Below the pieces are notes generated by a model. The model had not been told where the DNA came from. It saw only the letters and a program-made list of their open reading frames with translations, and did no database searches. Positions 37,348 to 45,242 of a DNA stretch of 64,000 nucleotides are shown here, piece by piece; positions within the stretch are counted from its first letter, which is position 1; every line of letters starts with the position of its first letter. Origin of the DNA: a virus; IMG/VR virus record IMGVR_UViG_3300043444_000221, positions 16,321 to 80,320 of that record; one strand, written 5' to 3'. The position numbers and the translations under genes are program-made.

Positions 37348-37753
37348 TCTAATAATAGGTATTTCGCCTCATCCAGAAAAATTTTGGATCAACCTTGAAA
37401 CTCAGAATCTTCTGGGTGGGGCGAAGTTCCTTGGAGACGTTAACCAAACTATAGAAATAAAGTTTGAGAATTTATTAAGAAACCCTTTTGACTATGATGA
37501 CCCTGAAACAGTTTTACATGTTAAAACATTAAGGTATGTTGTTGACTCTAGATTGCCAGAAATGGTGAACATAGATGATATTGATAAGTTAGTTATTCAT
37601 AGGGTTTGTGATCCATCTACATTTGAAATGCCATATGAAAAATATTGGCTATATTTTCCAGCAACAAATGCATTGGCAACTGAGCGTCATCTGCCAGCAG
37701 ACAAAAAGATTTTTGAAACTAGTCCAATATTCTTAGCTATTGTATTTAAATAG
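37337..37753 (+). CDS. Protein of unknown function
   Basis: The 138-residue product from a GTG start overlaps the transglycosylase end by 11 nt. It is mixed beta-rich with several acidic residues, and no motif is recognised. Its last 8 nt overlap the end of the convergent HNH gene. Confidence 0.6.
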   Translation: MIHNLIIGISPHPEKFWINLETQNLLGGAKFLGDVNQTIEIKFENLLRNPFDYDDPETVLHVKTLRYVVDSRLPEMVNIDDIDKLVIHRVCDPSTFEMPYEKYWLYFPATNALATERHLPADKKIFETSPIFLAIVFK

Positions 37754-38189
37754 TTGCCCATTTAATAATGTTACACTGTCCATGAGATGGACGTACATTT
37801 TCAATTGTGTCAAGTCCACCTTTAGACAATGGGAATACATGGTCAATATGTAAAGACTTTTCCCATCCTGGCTTTCCACACTGTCTGGGAGCATCAAGAT
37901 CAATTGGACCAAGACAAATGTGACATCTAGCACCATACATCTGTACAACCTCAATGTCAGAGTATAGCCCAACATCACCCTTGTACCGTCTACCACGTCT
38001 ATTTCCACCTGGTGTACGCTGTCTCCAGGCTCTTCTAAGGACATTTATCTCTTGATTGCGTTCTACACGCATAAGTTTCCAGTGGGCTCTCATAGCCTCT
38101 CTACAGGGCTCACAAGGCTCTTCTCGTAGCTTTCTGGTGTGTTTATTGTAGCCACTCATAGTGCCACAGTTGGGTAGTTGAGATGTCAT
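37746..38189 (-). CDS. HNH endonuclease
   Basis: The 147-residue minus-strand product has paired CxxC motifs (CEPCREA, CHICLGP) and the HNH core HIDHVFPLSKGGLDTIENV followed by a basic H-x-x-C-N end. It could be a homing endonuclease. The ATG at 38189 follows closely on the stop of the Cys-rich gene upstream; the longer frame to 38324 lies in that gene. Confidence 0.88.
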   Translation of the reverse strand: MTSQLPNCGTMSGYNKHTRKLREEPCEPCREAMRAHWKLMRVERNQEINVLRRAWRQRTPGGNRRGRRYKGDVGLYSDIEVVQMYGARCHICLGPIDLDAPRQCGKPGWEKSLHIDHVFPLSKGGLDTIENVRPSHGQCNIIKWATI

Positions 38190-38190
38190 A

Positions 38191-38406
38191 TTATTTTGGT
38201 GTACATACATTGCAGGAATCGCTTGAGCAATCCTGACAACTGTCCATAATCTTTCTAATTGTATTTGGGTTACGATAATCAAAATTAAATGTGATGCAGG
38301 CCACATATTCTCCACGCATGCCAAGAAGCCAAGCGACTGCGTTTAGCACTTTAGCTTTCCACTCTGGCATATTTAAAACTGTCATTGATGTTGGAGTTTT
38401 ATCCAT
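38191..38406 (-). CDS. Small Cys-rich protein of unknown function
   Basis: The 71-residue product ends in CQDCSSDSCNVC, four cysteines that could bind metal. The N-terminal part is hydrophobic in places (VLNAVAWLLGM). It lies between a GT8 and an HNH gene, overlapping the former by 8 nt. Confidence 0.6.
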   Translation of the reverse strand: MDKTPTSMTVLNMPEWKAKVLNAVAWLLGMRGEYVACITFNFDYRNPNTIRKIMDSCQDCSSDSCNVCTPK

Positions 38407-39238
38407 TTAGATTAACCTTCTTTATATTTTCTACGTCAAGCATGTGTCCAAAGATAGAGCCATAGTGCATATGCCACAGCTTTTCCCATTGCGTACCGTG
38501 CTGCCATTCAGTTCCGTTGCCATGCCATGGTTTGTGTGGCCCAACAAAGTGAACAATCATTGGCTCAGGATTGTTGTGTGCAAAATGTTCCATGCTGGCC
38601 ATCCACCAATAAAAACTGTTGAATGAAAATGGTAGTGGTGACCACACATCAATGAATGCATGGTTCATGGCATCCTGTTCGGGGCACATGGTAGGACCAT
38701 TCTCTCTCACAAACTCTAACATTTTTTCTTCTGCATTGGAGTCTCGCCAATAGTTAAGATCAGCAATGAATACCCCATTGTTGAAGTATGGCCTATCTCT
38801 ATCATTAAAACTTATGACATTCATAGAGTTATATTCAACCATAGCCATAAGCTTATTTCTCATTGGAAAATCTAGCAACTTATTAATATCACGACATACA
38901 ACAACATCTGAGTCAATATAAATTGCCTTATCGTAATCACTCAAAACTGATCCAAGAAATATTCTGTGGTTGCAGTGGCTAGTGACGTGGTTAAATGGAT
39001 GAGCATGACCGCTGTCAAGCATCTCTAAAAATTTGGGGGAACACCTAAACTCTATATCTAGATTAGGAGTGTTAAGCTTATTAATATACTCTTGCTCTTC
39101 ATTAAGAATATCTGGAGAAACAAGACATATAACCTTTAGTCTTTCTGGTCTTGAGTAATTGTATGATAAAGACTTTAGTGCTACCTGAGATGGCATAATG
39201 TAGTTCTTGTCAAATGAGGTCACGATGGCAGTCTTCAT
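38399..39238 (-). CDS. GT8-family glycosyltransferase
   Basis: The 279-residue product has the GT8 Asp109-Ser-Asp111 metal site (YIDSDVVV), FNNGVFIADLNYWR and CPEQDAMN, and ends with HFVGPHKPW. Family members use UDP-glucose, UDP-galactose or UDP-GlcNAc with retention. The start at 39238 is supported by an exact leaderless promoter (-35 and -10 at 39273-39245, 6 nt gap), which excludes the ORF extension to 39256. Confidence 0.87.
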   Translation of the reverse strand: MKTAIVTSFDKNYIMPSQVALKSLSYNYSRPERLKVICLVSPDILNEEQEYINKLNTPNLDIEFRCSPKFLEMLDSGHAHPFNHVTSHCNHRIFLGSVLSDYDKAIYIDSDVVVCRDINKLLDFPMRNKLMAMVEYNSMNVISFNDRDRPYFNNGVFIADLNYWRDSNAEEKMLEFVRENGPTMCPEQDAMNHAFIDVWSPLPFSFNSFYWWMASMEHFAHNNPEPMIVHFVGPHKPWHGNGTEWQHGTQWEKLWHMHYGSIFGHMLDVENIKKVNLNG

Positions 39239-39244
39239 GTATCT

Positions 39245-39273
39245 ATTATCGCACATAATTTATTTGTTGTCAA
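39245..39273 (-). promoter_or_regulatory. Consensus minus-strand promoter of the GT8 gene
   Basis: Reading the minus strand, TTGACA (39273-39268) and GATAAT (39250-39245) are separated by 17 bp, and the ATG begins 6 nt later. Confidence 0.88.
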
Positions 39274-39290
39274 GGTGATATAATAGTATA

Positions 39291-39455
39291 ATGGATCTTC
39301 ACGAGGAAATTGGCAAGGTACTGTTCAGGATAGGACAGGATGTAAAGATACATAGAATGCCAGATGGACACCTAATAGTAGACATAGACTATGAAGATTA
39401 CATTGAGGAAATCGTATGTCTTTTTGATGATTTTCTAGATACGATTTCGGAATGA
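39291..39455 (+). CDS. Small acidic protein of unknown function
   Basis: The 54-residue product is acidic. TATAAT at 39279-39284 lies 6 nt before the ATG; it is back-to-back with the GT8 promoter. The upstream -35 is not obvious. No family is recognised. Confidence 0.62.
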   Translation: MDLHEEIGKVLFRIGQDVKIHRMPDGHLIVDIDYEDYIEEIVCLFDDFLDTISE

Positions 39456-39461
39456 GTATAC

Positions 39462-39740
39462 TTGAATAGATTATCTGATATAGCAAGACCCTATATCAAT
39501 CAGTTTAAAAGGTCACCACTTTGGGTAAAAATCATAGCATTTATTTGTCTGATGTGGCTAACAATGCCAATTGATCCATGGGATATCTTATTCCCCTGGC
39601 TGGCGTTTCATGATGATTTGTTTGTTGCTACAATACTCCTAAAGCTTTTACATAAATATGGTGGTTTACCAGACGAAGACCAGACTACCCCAAAAGATAT
39701 AATAAATAAGTTAGTTAAGAAAAAGCATAAGCACAAGTGA
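39462..39740 (+). CDS. DUF1232 (YkvA)-like membrane protein
   Basis: The 92-residue product contains PIDPWDILFPWLAFHDDLFVATILLKLL, the DUF1232 signature PID-x-x-P-D-x-x-P-x-x-G/A-x-x-DD. The start is TTG since no ATG is available in frame. The Lys/His-rich tail is probably cytoplasmic. Function of the family is not settled. Confidence 0.75.
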   Translation: MNRLSDIARPYINQFKRSPLWVKIIAFICLMWLTMPIDPWDILFPWLAFHDDLFVATILLKLLHKYGGLPDEDQTTPKDIINKLVKKKHKHK

Positions 39741-39762
39741 TAGAATTGTTTATGGAGGTATT

Positions 39763-40593
39763 ATGAAGATTAGCTGGATGCAAAGATTTGGTTGGGAGAA
39801 CAACACCAAGGGTCTGATGGAAATGGCAAAGACACTTGATGACGCTGGAGTGTACTCAGTTTTACTACCATATGGATCTACTAGCCCAGATTACTTTGCT
39901 TGGCTACCAGACCTAATTCATAGCACATCAAACCTAAAGTTTATGATGGCATTAAGACCATATACCTTTAGTCCAGAATACGCCTCAAGAGTATTTAGAA
40001 CAGCGTACGAAGTATATCGTGACAGAGTTACATTTAACGTAGTTGCAGGGGCACTGTCTCCAGAAGAACAAGAGTATAGTCTGAAGTATTATGCTGGAGA
40101 CCCTGAAGACATTAACACTATAGATAAGAGAATTGCATTTACAGACAAGTGGACAGAACTGTTTTGTAGAATATTTGATGAGCAATTTGGTCCTATTAAG
40201 CCAGAGATGTACACAATAGCAAACTCCCCAATTACCCTAGAGCTTGCAAACAAGTACATGGACTGTGCAATTTACCACCACCACAGACTTGAGCACAACA
40301 TGGAGCATGGCAGAAAGGGCCTCAGACACGTTATTGTGATTGATCCACTTATAACTAATGACGATGGCACATGCGACGTTGAGTACCTATGGCAGCCAAC
40401 CTCCCTGGAAAAAGCAAACAATAATAAGCTTACTAGAGATCAGATTCATCCAATCAACGGTACGTACGAGGAAGTGAAGCAGCAGCTTATAAACATGTCT
40501 CTCCAGCATGGGATTACAGAGTTTTTGGTGCACACTGACCAGAAAGATATAAGTAAGATTCTTCGTTTAGTTAAAGAACTATCTACGCTGTAA
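39763..40593 (+). CDS. Luciferase-like flavin monooxygenase-fold protein
   Basis: The 276-residue product has the LLM-type TIM-barrel blocks SVLLPYGSTSPDYFAWLP, LKFMMALRPYTFSPEYASRVF and YRDRVTFNVVAG, as in SsuD-like F420/FMN oxidoreductases. GGAGGT precedes the ATG. It lacks the last secondary elements of full-length family members (usually 340-380 residues). It might modify a sulfonate, sugar or side chain. Phage copies are rarely described. Confidence 0.78.
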   Translation: MKISWMQRFGWENNTKGLMEMAKTLDDAGVYSVLLPYGSTSPDYFAWLPDLIHSTSNLKFMMALRPYTFSPEYASRVFRTAYEVYRDRVTFNVVAGALSPEEQEYSLKYYAGDPEDINTIDKRIAFTDKWTELFCRIFDEQFGPIKPEMYTIANSPITLELANKYMDCAIYHHHRLEHNMEHGRKGLRHVIVIDPLITNDDGTCDVEYLWQPTSLEKANNNKLTRDQIHPINGTYEEVKQQLINMSLQHGITEFLVHTDQKDISKILRLVKELSTL

Positions 40594-40632
40594 AGCTCGG
40601 CGGTAAATAAGAAGACAGTCCAAGCCAAAGGC

Positions 40633-40661
40633 TTGACAAATTCTCCCATCCGTGACATAAT
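40633..40661 (+). promoter_or_regulatory. Consensus promoter for a leaderless gene
   Basis: TTGACA at 40633-40638, 17-bp spacer and CATAAT at 40656-40661, with an ATG exactly 6 nt further. Confidence 0.88.
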
Positions 40662-40667
40662 AGATAC

Positions 40668-40925
40668 ATGTTAGAAGATGATCCTATTATTACCCTAGAG
40701 CATACCTCTAAGTTCTTTAGAGTAATGCATGCTGCAGATAAGTGTGCAGGAGAATACTGTACTATCCATAATCGTTCTGACCACAAGATGAGAAGTTATC
40801 CACAATCATGGCGTGGTGATAGGAGAATTATGGAAAGGATTTGTCCACATGGTGTTGGACATCCTGACCCTGATGAAATTAACCAAGACAAAACACACGG
40901 ATGCGATGGATGTTGCTATGAATGA
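40668..40925 (+). CDS. Small Cys/His-rich protein of unknown function
   Basis: The 85-residue product has CAGEYC, CPHGVGH and CDGCC motifs that could bind zinc. It begins 6 nt after a consensus -10. Its end overlaps the next start by 8 nt. Confidence 0.7.
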   Translation: MLEDDPIITLEHTSKFFRVMHAADKCAGEYCTIHNRSDHKMRSYPQSWRGDRRIMERICPHGVGHPDPDEINQDKTHGCDGCCYE

Positions 40926-41322
40926 TATTGAAAAACTACAAGAGATTAGCCGTTTGCTAGACGAAGCCTATAAGCACTACTTCTCCTATGAGGGACACTG
41001 TAAGTCCTCTGAAGGCTGGATTAGCGTAAACTATGGTAACTACTGGGATCGCTCTGACAATCCATCTGAGCTGCCAATTAAGGGTGTAGAAATCTATTCC
41101 TATGTCTTCTGTGAACAAGGTCGCAGTCAGGATTTTGATAGCCTAGATGAGGCACTAGAGACTGTACGTGATTGGCATGCTAAAGAGATGGCATATGACT
41201 ACAATGCACCTGAAGAGGTAGCAGCACGTGAAGAAATGGACCAATTTGCTGCTGAATGGTTGCAGGAAATGCAGGCTAGTGGTAAACTAGAGATACACAT
41301 AATTGGAAGCGAAGATGATTAA
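40918..41322 (+). CDS. Acidic protein of unknown function
   Basis: The 134-residue product is strongly acidic (many Glu/Asp) and Trp/Tyr-rich in its central part. The ATG at 40918 lies in an 8-nt overlap with the preceding stop (ATGAATGA), so the longer ORF from 40813 is out. It overlaps the next start by 8 nt (ATGATTAA). Confidence 0.65.
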   Translation: MNDIEKLQEISRLLDEAYKHYFSYEGHCKSSEGWISVNYGNYWDRSDNPSELPIKGVEIYSYVFCEQGRSQDFDSLDEALETVRDWHAKEMAYDYNAPEEVAAREEMDQFAAEWLQEMQASGKLEIHIIGSEDD

Positions 41323-41461
41323 GTATAGACACTATGGACCAAACAGATTTGAGTCTAGCAAATACTATGGATTCTGCATTGATGTACATCCAAAGTACAA
41401 GGGCATAGATATTTATTTTGGTAGGCATGTATTTGTGTTTTGGAGAGGGTATAAGAGGTAA
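41315..41461 (+). CDS. Small basic protein of unknown function
   Basis: The 48-residue product is aromatic-rich and basic. It is too short to stand out but is bracketed by the 8-nt overlap upstream and a TAATG overlap downstream, typical of real cistrons here. Confidence 0.6.
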   Translation: MIKYRHYGPNRFESSKYYGFCIDVHPKYKGIDIYFGRHVFVFWRGYKR

Positions 41462-41610
41462 TGGATAAAGCAGAACTAATTCTACAGCACCTAGAGCGTA
41501 ATCTAGGTATTGATCTTAAGAAGAGTAGCAATATGCCACAAGAGTGGTGTTTCCAATTTGCTAGAAAATACACGCAGTACCTTCGTAATGCGTTTGACGT
41601 AAAGGAATAA
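41461..41610 (+). CDS. Small helical protein of unknown function
   Basis: The 49-residue product is helix-rich (DKAELILQHLERNLG). It is coupled to its upstream neighbour by TAATG and followed 1 nt later by the next ATG. Confidence 0.58.
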   Translation: MDKAELILQHLERNLGIDLKKSSNMPQEWCFQFARKYTQYLRNAFDVKE

Positions 41611-41611
41611 T

Positions 41612-41836
41612 ATGGATATCAATAGCCTAGCTAACATGAGGTTGGAAGACTTCAGCAAAATCGGGGAACAGGAATACAATAAGGGATTCAGAGCAGCCCT
41701 AGAGACAGTAATTAAAATCCTAGACAAGAAGCCTTGTGATGACTTTCAAGCTGACAACGTATGTGAGCATGGTGAGTGTGCCTATGCTGCAGAACTAGCT
41801 GAAGGGCTAATGGGTGTCAAGAATAACATTCAGTAA
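41612..41836 (+). CDS. Small protein of unknown function
   Basis: The 74-residue product is helical with three Cys (CDDF, VCEHGEC). No family is recognised. It overlaps the next gene by 23 nt. Confidence 0.6.
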   Translation: MDINSLANMRLEDFSKIGEQEYNKGFRAALETVIKILDKKPCDDFQADNVCEHGECAYAAELAEGLMGVKNNIQ

Positions 41837-42053
41837 GTCATGGATTGGCTCATGGCACATTAATCTATTTGATAAGATAGAGCTAATTATCGGAGTCAAA
41901 GATGGCTGGGGTATTGGATTCGATTTCAGTTGGTATGACAGAGCAATAACCTTTGACCTAATTAAGATTTATATTATTATTGAGAAGCATTGGCCTCTAT
42001 TTGATTCGTCTGATTTGGCGGTAGATGGATCTCAGTCCAAGGATGAAGAATAA
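41814..42053 (+). CDS. Protein of unknown function, hydrophobic C-terminal half
   Basis: The 79-residue product from GTG 41814 is Trp/Ile-rich with an amphipathic middle (LIKIYIIIEKHW). It could be membrane-associated. No ribosome site is obvious. Confidence 0.5.
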   Translation: MSRITFSKSWIGSWHINLFDKIELIIGVKDGWGIGFDFSWYDRAITFDLIKIYIIIEKHWPLFDSSDLAVDGSQSKDEE

Positions 42054-42076
42054 TCCATATAGTAGAATAAGCTCCA

Positions 42077-42199
42077 TTAAGAAGAAGCTTCCATGTTGAG
42101 GTGGCATCTGCATACATCAACATAGCCAAAGGTATCGTCTTCAACCTCTGCTATATCCCAGAACGCTGCTGGCTTGTCACAGTACACACATTTATCCAT
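42077..42199 (-). CDS. Tiny zinc-ribbon-like protein (leaderless)
   Basis: A 40-residue minus-strand ORF begins MDKCVYCDKP with a second Cys pair (CRC) near the end, a minimal zinc site. Its ATG is 6 nt from TATACT (42211-42206), matching the leaderless rule, which supports it as a real gene despite its size. Confidence 0.6.
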   Translation of the reverse strand: MDKCVYCDKPAAFWDIAEVEDDTFGYVDVCRCHLNMEASS

Positions 42200-42233
42200 A
42201 GGTACAGTATAGCACATGACGTATAATGGTAAT

Positions 42234-42563
42234 ATGGACCAAACAATCTTGTATGTTTTATATCACAAGGAATTCCATGCTATCAAAATTGGGATAGCTG
42301 GAATAGGTAATACACGCTACAAGGCTCTCAAGACCAAGGGATGGAAGGTAGTAGCCTATTGGCCATTTTCCGAACGGGATAAAGCAAGACACGTAGAATC
42401 CCTAGTACTAACTACACTAAGAATAAAACATGGTCATTATCTAACTAAAGAACAAATGCCCTATGGTGGATACACTGAGACATTTGATGCTGATAAGGTA
42501 AGTAAGACTAGGTTGATCCGATTGGTCAACAAAGCCATAAAGCTAGCAAATAAGAGATCGTAA
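42234..42563 (+). CDS. GIY-YIG-like (MUG113/T5orf172-type) nuclease domain protein
   Basis: The 109-residue product from ATG 42234 has LYVLYHKEFHAIKIGIAG at the start, the YVL...KIG pattern of truncated GIY-YIG families, then TRYKALKTKGW and an H-x-x-E-x-L helix. The start is set by TATAAT at 42222-42227, 6 nt before; the ORF from 42216 would begin upstream of the transcript. It may act near the adjacent origin. Confidence 0.68.
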   Translation: MDQTILYVLYHKEFHAIKIGIAGIGNTRYKALKTKGWKVVAYWPFSERDKARHVESLVLTTLRIKHGHYLTKEQMPYGGYTETFDADKVSKTRLIRLVNKAIKLANKRS

Positions 42564-42574
42564 TACCCCCAAAT

Positions 42575-43025
42575 TTGTTAGGTTTAGATACCCCATTTTG
42601 TTAGGTTTTATCTTGAGTTGTTAGGTTTGATATCTCAATTTGTTAAGTTTATACACATAGTTATCCACAGAGTTATACACAATTTGATGTCTGATTTTGA
42701 TAGTTATCCACAGGTTTATCCACAAGTAGATGTTACTGTCTTATTTCTCATATAGGGTTAGAGTGGATGGAAGTGGAGAGATATGGAGAATGGTACGCCT
42801 TTAATCGTAGGCCATCGTAATCCTACCACAAATTAGCCCTTTTGTCAAATCGGACATATCCAAATTGTTACCAAATTGTGACATTTATCATAGTTATCAA
42901 ATTGTTACATTTGACAAATTGGGATATGTGTGCTATAAGGGCATAAAAAAATATGTCCAAATTTGGGAAAAATTTATTGTTATCGTAATGTTATTTTATT
43001 AAACATTATCCCAATTTGGACAAAC
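42575..43025. other. Origin-like region: iterons, DnaA boxes and large inverted repeats
   Basis: No gene lies here. Four TTGTTAGGTTT-type iterons start at 42575, 42598, 42618 and 42640 (20-23 bp apart, the last TTGTTAAGTTT). Five DnaA boxes of the form TTATNCACA start at 42649, 42661, 42673, 42704 and 42716, mostly at 12-bp steps. An imperfect inverted repeat of about 100 nt (GCCCTT... to ...AAGGGC, arms containing ACATATCC and GGATATGT) spans roughly 42835-42945. A second, with TGTCCAAATTTGGGA and TCCCAATTTGGACA arms, spans about 42953-43022. This is the layout of a theta-type origin that recruits host DnaA. Confidence 0.72.
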
Positions 43026-43073
43026 TTCAAGAAACAGAATGTGTTTTATATACTGTAGTTATTGTATATAGTA

Positions 43074-43283
43074 CTAGGGGATTTGGGTATCTTTCGTAAT
43101 ACCCTGGCCCTTGGCCTGGTCCCCTTCGGGGAACGGTAGCACGGTAAATGAGAAGATCTTCTGAAGCCCAGTATACTTAGTAAAGGCATGCCATACAAAT
43201 AGAGACATTTCATTGTGATCATCTCTCTGCTGTTGAGCAGCTTTAGGATATGACACTTGGAAGAAATGGTTTCTAGGACTCAT
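43074..43283 (-). CDS. Small protein of unknown function (leaderless)
   Basis: The 69-residue product starts with MSPRNHFFQVSYPKAAQQ. TATAAT on the minus strand (43295-43290) is 6 nt from the ATG. The much longer frame extending to 43457 crosses the terminator at 43419-43440 and is not used. No function is recognised. Confidence 0.6.
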   Translation of the reverse strand: MSPRNHFFQVSYPKAAQQQRDDHNEMSLFVWHAFTKYTGLQKIFSFTVLPFPEGDQAKGQGITKDTQIP

Positions 43284-43418
43284 AATATTATTATACACCA
43301 ATTTGACAATTTGACAATGATCTGCTATGATCTGGGAAAATTTTTGATCCTTCGTAATCTGGGAATTTTTTAGGTCCTTCGTAAAGGAGCTATTTGGATC
43401 GACGGCGAATTTGGGTAA

Positions 43419-43440
43419 AAGAAAAGCCCCCGTAGGGGCT
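43419..43440 (-). terminator. Terminator of the minus-strand small-gene operon
   Basis: Reading the minus strand, AGCCCC-TACG-GGGGCT is followed by TTTTCTTTT. It closes the transcript containing the genes from 44717 down to 43445. Confidence 0.85.
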
Positions 43441-43444
43441 AATC

Positions 43445-43567
43445 TCAAATAGGACAATCAGAATAGGGGAAGTATTCCTTTTCCTCGCAGGTGCAGAATC
43501 CAAACTCTTCTACCTGTGTAACGTGTGTCAAGTCTGCCAAATCAGACCAGTAATATACTTTATCCAT
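43445..43567 (-). CDS. Small protein of unknown function
   Basis: A 40-residue ORF not covered by longer frames; coupled to its neighbour by TAATG. Two Cys (CTC) and several aromatic residues. It ends just before the terminator. Confidence 0.55.
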   Translation of the reverse strand: MDKVYYWSDLADLTHVTQVEEFGFCTCEEKEYFPYSDCPI

Positions 43568-43731
43568 TATGCTCCTACCTTCCATTCCATAGTATCAAAT
43601 ATGGTATCCATTGTCAAGTGCAAATTGCAGTCACATTCTCCACCATTCATATTCTCCATGAATTCAAAATGAGATAAATTGTCTTCATATATCTTGGTTA
43701 CTAGTTCATCTACTGTATATGGTGTGCTCAT
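43567..43731 (-). CDS. Small acidic protein of unknown function
   Basis: The 54-residue product begins MSTPYTVDELV, and its ATG lies in an ATGA overlap with the preceding stop. It has a Cys-rich loop (GGECDCN). No function is recognised. Confidence 0.62.
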   Translation of the reverse strand: MSTPYTVDELVTKIYEDNLSHFEFMENMNGGECDCNLHLTMDTIFDTMEWKVGA

Positions 43732-43928
43732 GAATTTGCCATTACCCATTCTTCATCTACCTCGTCGTCATAGCAGCCACAGCATTCAACACAGATAATC
43801 TCATTATCCTTGCTGCAGTTTGGACACAGATATTGGTCCATTGTCATCTCAGGGTTTTCACAGAACTCACAGATGGTTGCTGCAAGTTGTTCAATAGTAT
43901 AATCTCTAATGTGGTCTGCCTTGAACAT
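43728..43928 (-). CDS. Small zinc-binding protein
   Basis: The 66-residue product has CEFC, CPNC and CVECCGC sets, enough for two zinc ions, and an acidic end. AAGGAG lies 10 nt before the chosen ATG; an upstream in-frame ATG at 43937 is too close to that box. It starts inside the end of the previous gene. Confidence 0.62.
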   Translation of the reverse strand: MFKADHIRDYTIEQLAATICEFCENPEMTMDQYLCPNCSKDNEIICVECCGCYDDEVDEEWVMANS

Positions 43929-44262
43929 ATGTTCCATACTCCTTGTCTGCCGTCCATTTTGCAATCTCTTCTGAATCCATATCAGCGATATCAATCATTA
44001 GATTATTAGTGAACATCCAGTCCCTTACCCATTCGTATAGGTGTTCAGTTCCATACTCTAGGGTAAAGGCAGGGGTATCAGTATTGAGAGCATCCCATAC
44101 GATATCCTGTGTACGAATATATAGTTCTTCATCTTGGTAGAACTGGTCAATGATGTCCCACACCCATAGCCACACAAGGCTAGGGAAATGGGTCTCATTT
44201 AGTTTAGTTAGTTTATCTAGAATCTCGTCTAGTTCTTGTCTTGGGGTTGTCATAGTATCCAT
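43906..44262 (-). CDS. Acidic protein of unknown function
   Basis: The 118-residue product is acidic, Trp-rich and predicted mostly helical (ELDEILDKLTKLNE, WLWVWDIIDQFY). Start 44262 or 44253 are both possible; neither has a clear ribosome site. No family is recognised. Confidence 0.62.
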   Translation of the reverse strand: MDTMTTPRQELDEILDKLTKLNETHFPSLVWLWVWDIIDQFYQDEELYIRTQDIVWDALNTDTPAFTLEYGTEHLYEWVRDWMFTNNLMIDIADMDSEEIAKWTADKEYGTYVQGRPH

Positions 44263-44266
44263 TCTA

Positions 44267-44539
44267 CTACTTGTCAAGGATTTCGTCAAGTGTTGTAAAG
44301 CCTGTGTCTTGTACCTCTACCCCAGCCAGCAGCAAATCAAATGTCTCATTGATGAATGCCTTTGCCTGGTCTGACTTAGCCTCCACTACCCCACTATCAA
44401 TTAGATAGGCAAGTGGTAGTCCAAGATCGTTATAGACAATAAAGTCTTCAAAGATCTCATCGTCACGATAGTTCAACCAAATGTCAGCAAGTATGCTGCA
44501 CTTATCTTGAAACTCTGTAGTTGATTGTGGTGAATCCAT
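44267..44539 (-). CDS. Acidic helical protein of unknown function
   Basis: The 90-residue product has an acidic, helical character. It overlaps its upstream neighbour by 16 or more nt and is followed by the next start 4 nt later, consistent with one operon. No motif is recognised. Confidence 0.62.
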   Translation of the reverse strand: MDSPQSTTEFQDKCSILADIWLNYRDDEIFEDFIVYNDLGLPLAYLIDSGVVEAKSDQAKAFINETFDLLLAGVEVQDTGFTTLDEILDK

Positions 44540-44717
44540 TGTTATCTCTTTCCTCTTGAGCAGACTCTGTCATTATCTCTAATCTGTGAAATGTGGTGCT
44601 AGGTCTCATTCGTGCTAGATAAATACCAACACGCTCAATGTCTAGTCTTAGGTCACAAATCATATTAGAAATCTTGACAGCGACTTTTTCTTCTTCTGTC
44701 ATTCCTCTATGTATCAT
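44502..44717 (-). CDS. Small helical protein of unknown function
   Basis: The 71-residue product from the ATG at 44717 follows GAGGTG by 5 nt; a GTG and a later ATG in frame are alternatives. TATAAT lies 20 nt further upstream, so it heads the operon that ends at 43419. No family is recognised. Confidence 0.6.
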   Translation of the reverse strand: MIHRGMTEEEKVAVKISNMICDLRLDIERVGIYLARMRPSTTFHRLEIMTESAQEERDNNGFTTINYRVSR

Positions 44718-44855
44718 TGTCACCTCACTCGTTCATTATAGCAAAAATATGGGGAGAGGGCAAGTAGTGAAAGTAGGAAATGTCTACTCACCCCCTCCCT
44801 GGTGGTACAGCCGTCAACCCCTTAACAGCTGTACTATCCTAGGAGCTAAGCTCAA
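44718..44855 (-). promoter_or_regulatory. Operon promoter and hairpin between two minus-strand units
   Basis: The 138-nt gap holds the TATAAT for the operon below it and, nearer the upstream gene, a GTACAGC/GCTGTAC hairpin (44804-44833) without a T-run. Nothing coding is seen. Confidence 0.55.
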
Positions 44856-45242
44856 CTAGGAAGCTTTGTCATACCAGACCATGGGCTCTCCAGATGGATT
44901 AAGCTCACGTACATCTACAAGACTGTTTAGCCAATCAAGAATAGATTGTGGGCATGCCTTAGACTCTTCTAGGAATGCATCTACACCTGTCCAGAAATCA
45001 GTCCCATACTCATCTATAGGGAAGTCAGGAGCAATGGCCCTAGTCTCTGCTAGCGTAAGCTTTCTGATATCACCTTCATATGTACGTGAACCAAGATGGT
45101 CATTAATATAAAGATATACCTGCATGGTTAGTAGCTCGTCCCAAGTGGTACCCAGCTCTTCATCCCATTGCTCTGCATAGAAGATGTTAAGGTCATAGGC
45201 CTTGGTCTCTTCGTAGGTAAACTTACTTGACGATGTCTGCAT
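44856..45242 (-). CDS. Acidic protein of unknown function
   Basis: The 128-residue product is acidic with many Trp/Tyr. The ATG at 45242 has GGAG 7 nt upstream; the in-frame ATG at 45254 does not. It overlaps the previous gene by 20 nt. No family is recognised. Confidence 0.62.
   Translation of the reverse strand: MQTSSSKFTYEETKAYDLNIFYAEQWDEELGTTWDELLTMQVYLYINDHLGSRTYEGDIRKLTLAETRAIAPDFPIDEYGTDFWTGVDAFLEESKACPQSILDWLNSLVDVRELNPSGEPMVWYDKAS

Noticed and set aside
42575-42650. TTGTTAGGTTT repeats as CRISPR
   Set aside because: Repeats are 11 bp with 9-12 bp gaps, fitting iterons; no cas genes are present.
43284-43457. N-terminal extension of the gene at 43283
   Set aside because: It would cross the promoter at 43290-43295 and the minus-strand terminator, and starts with TTG without a ribosome site.
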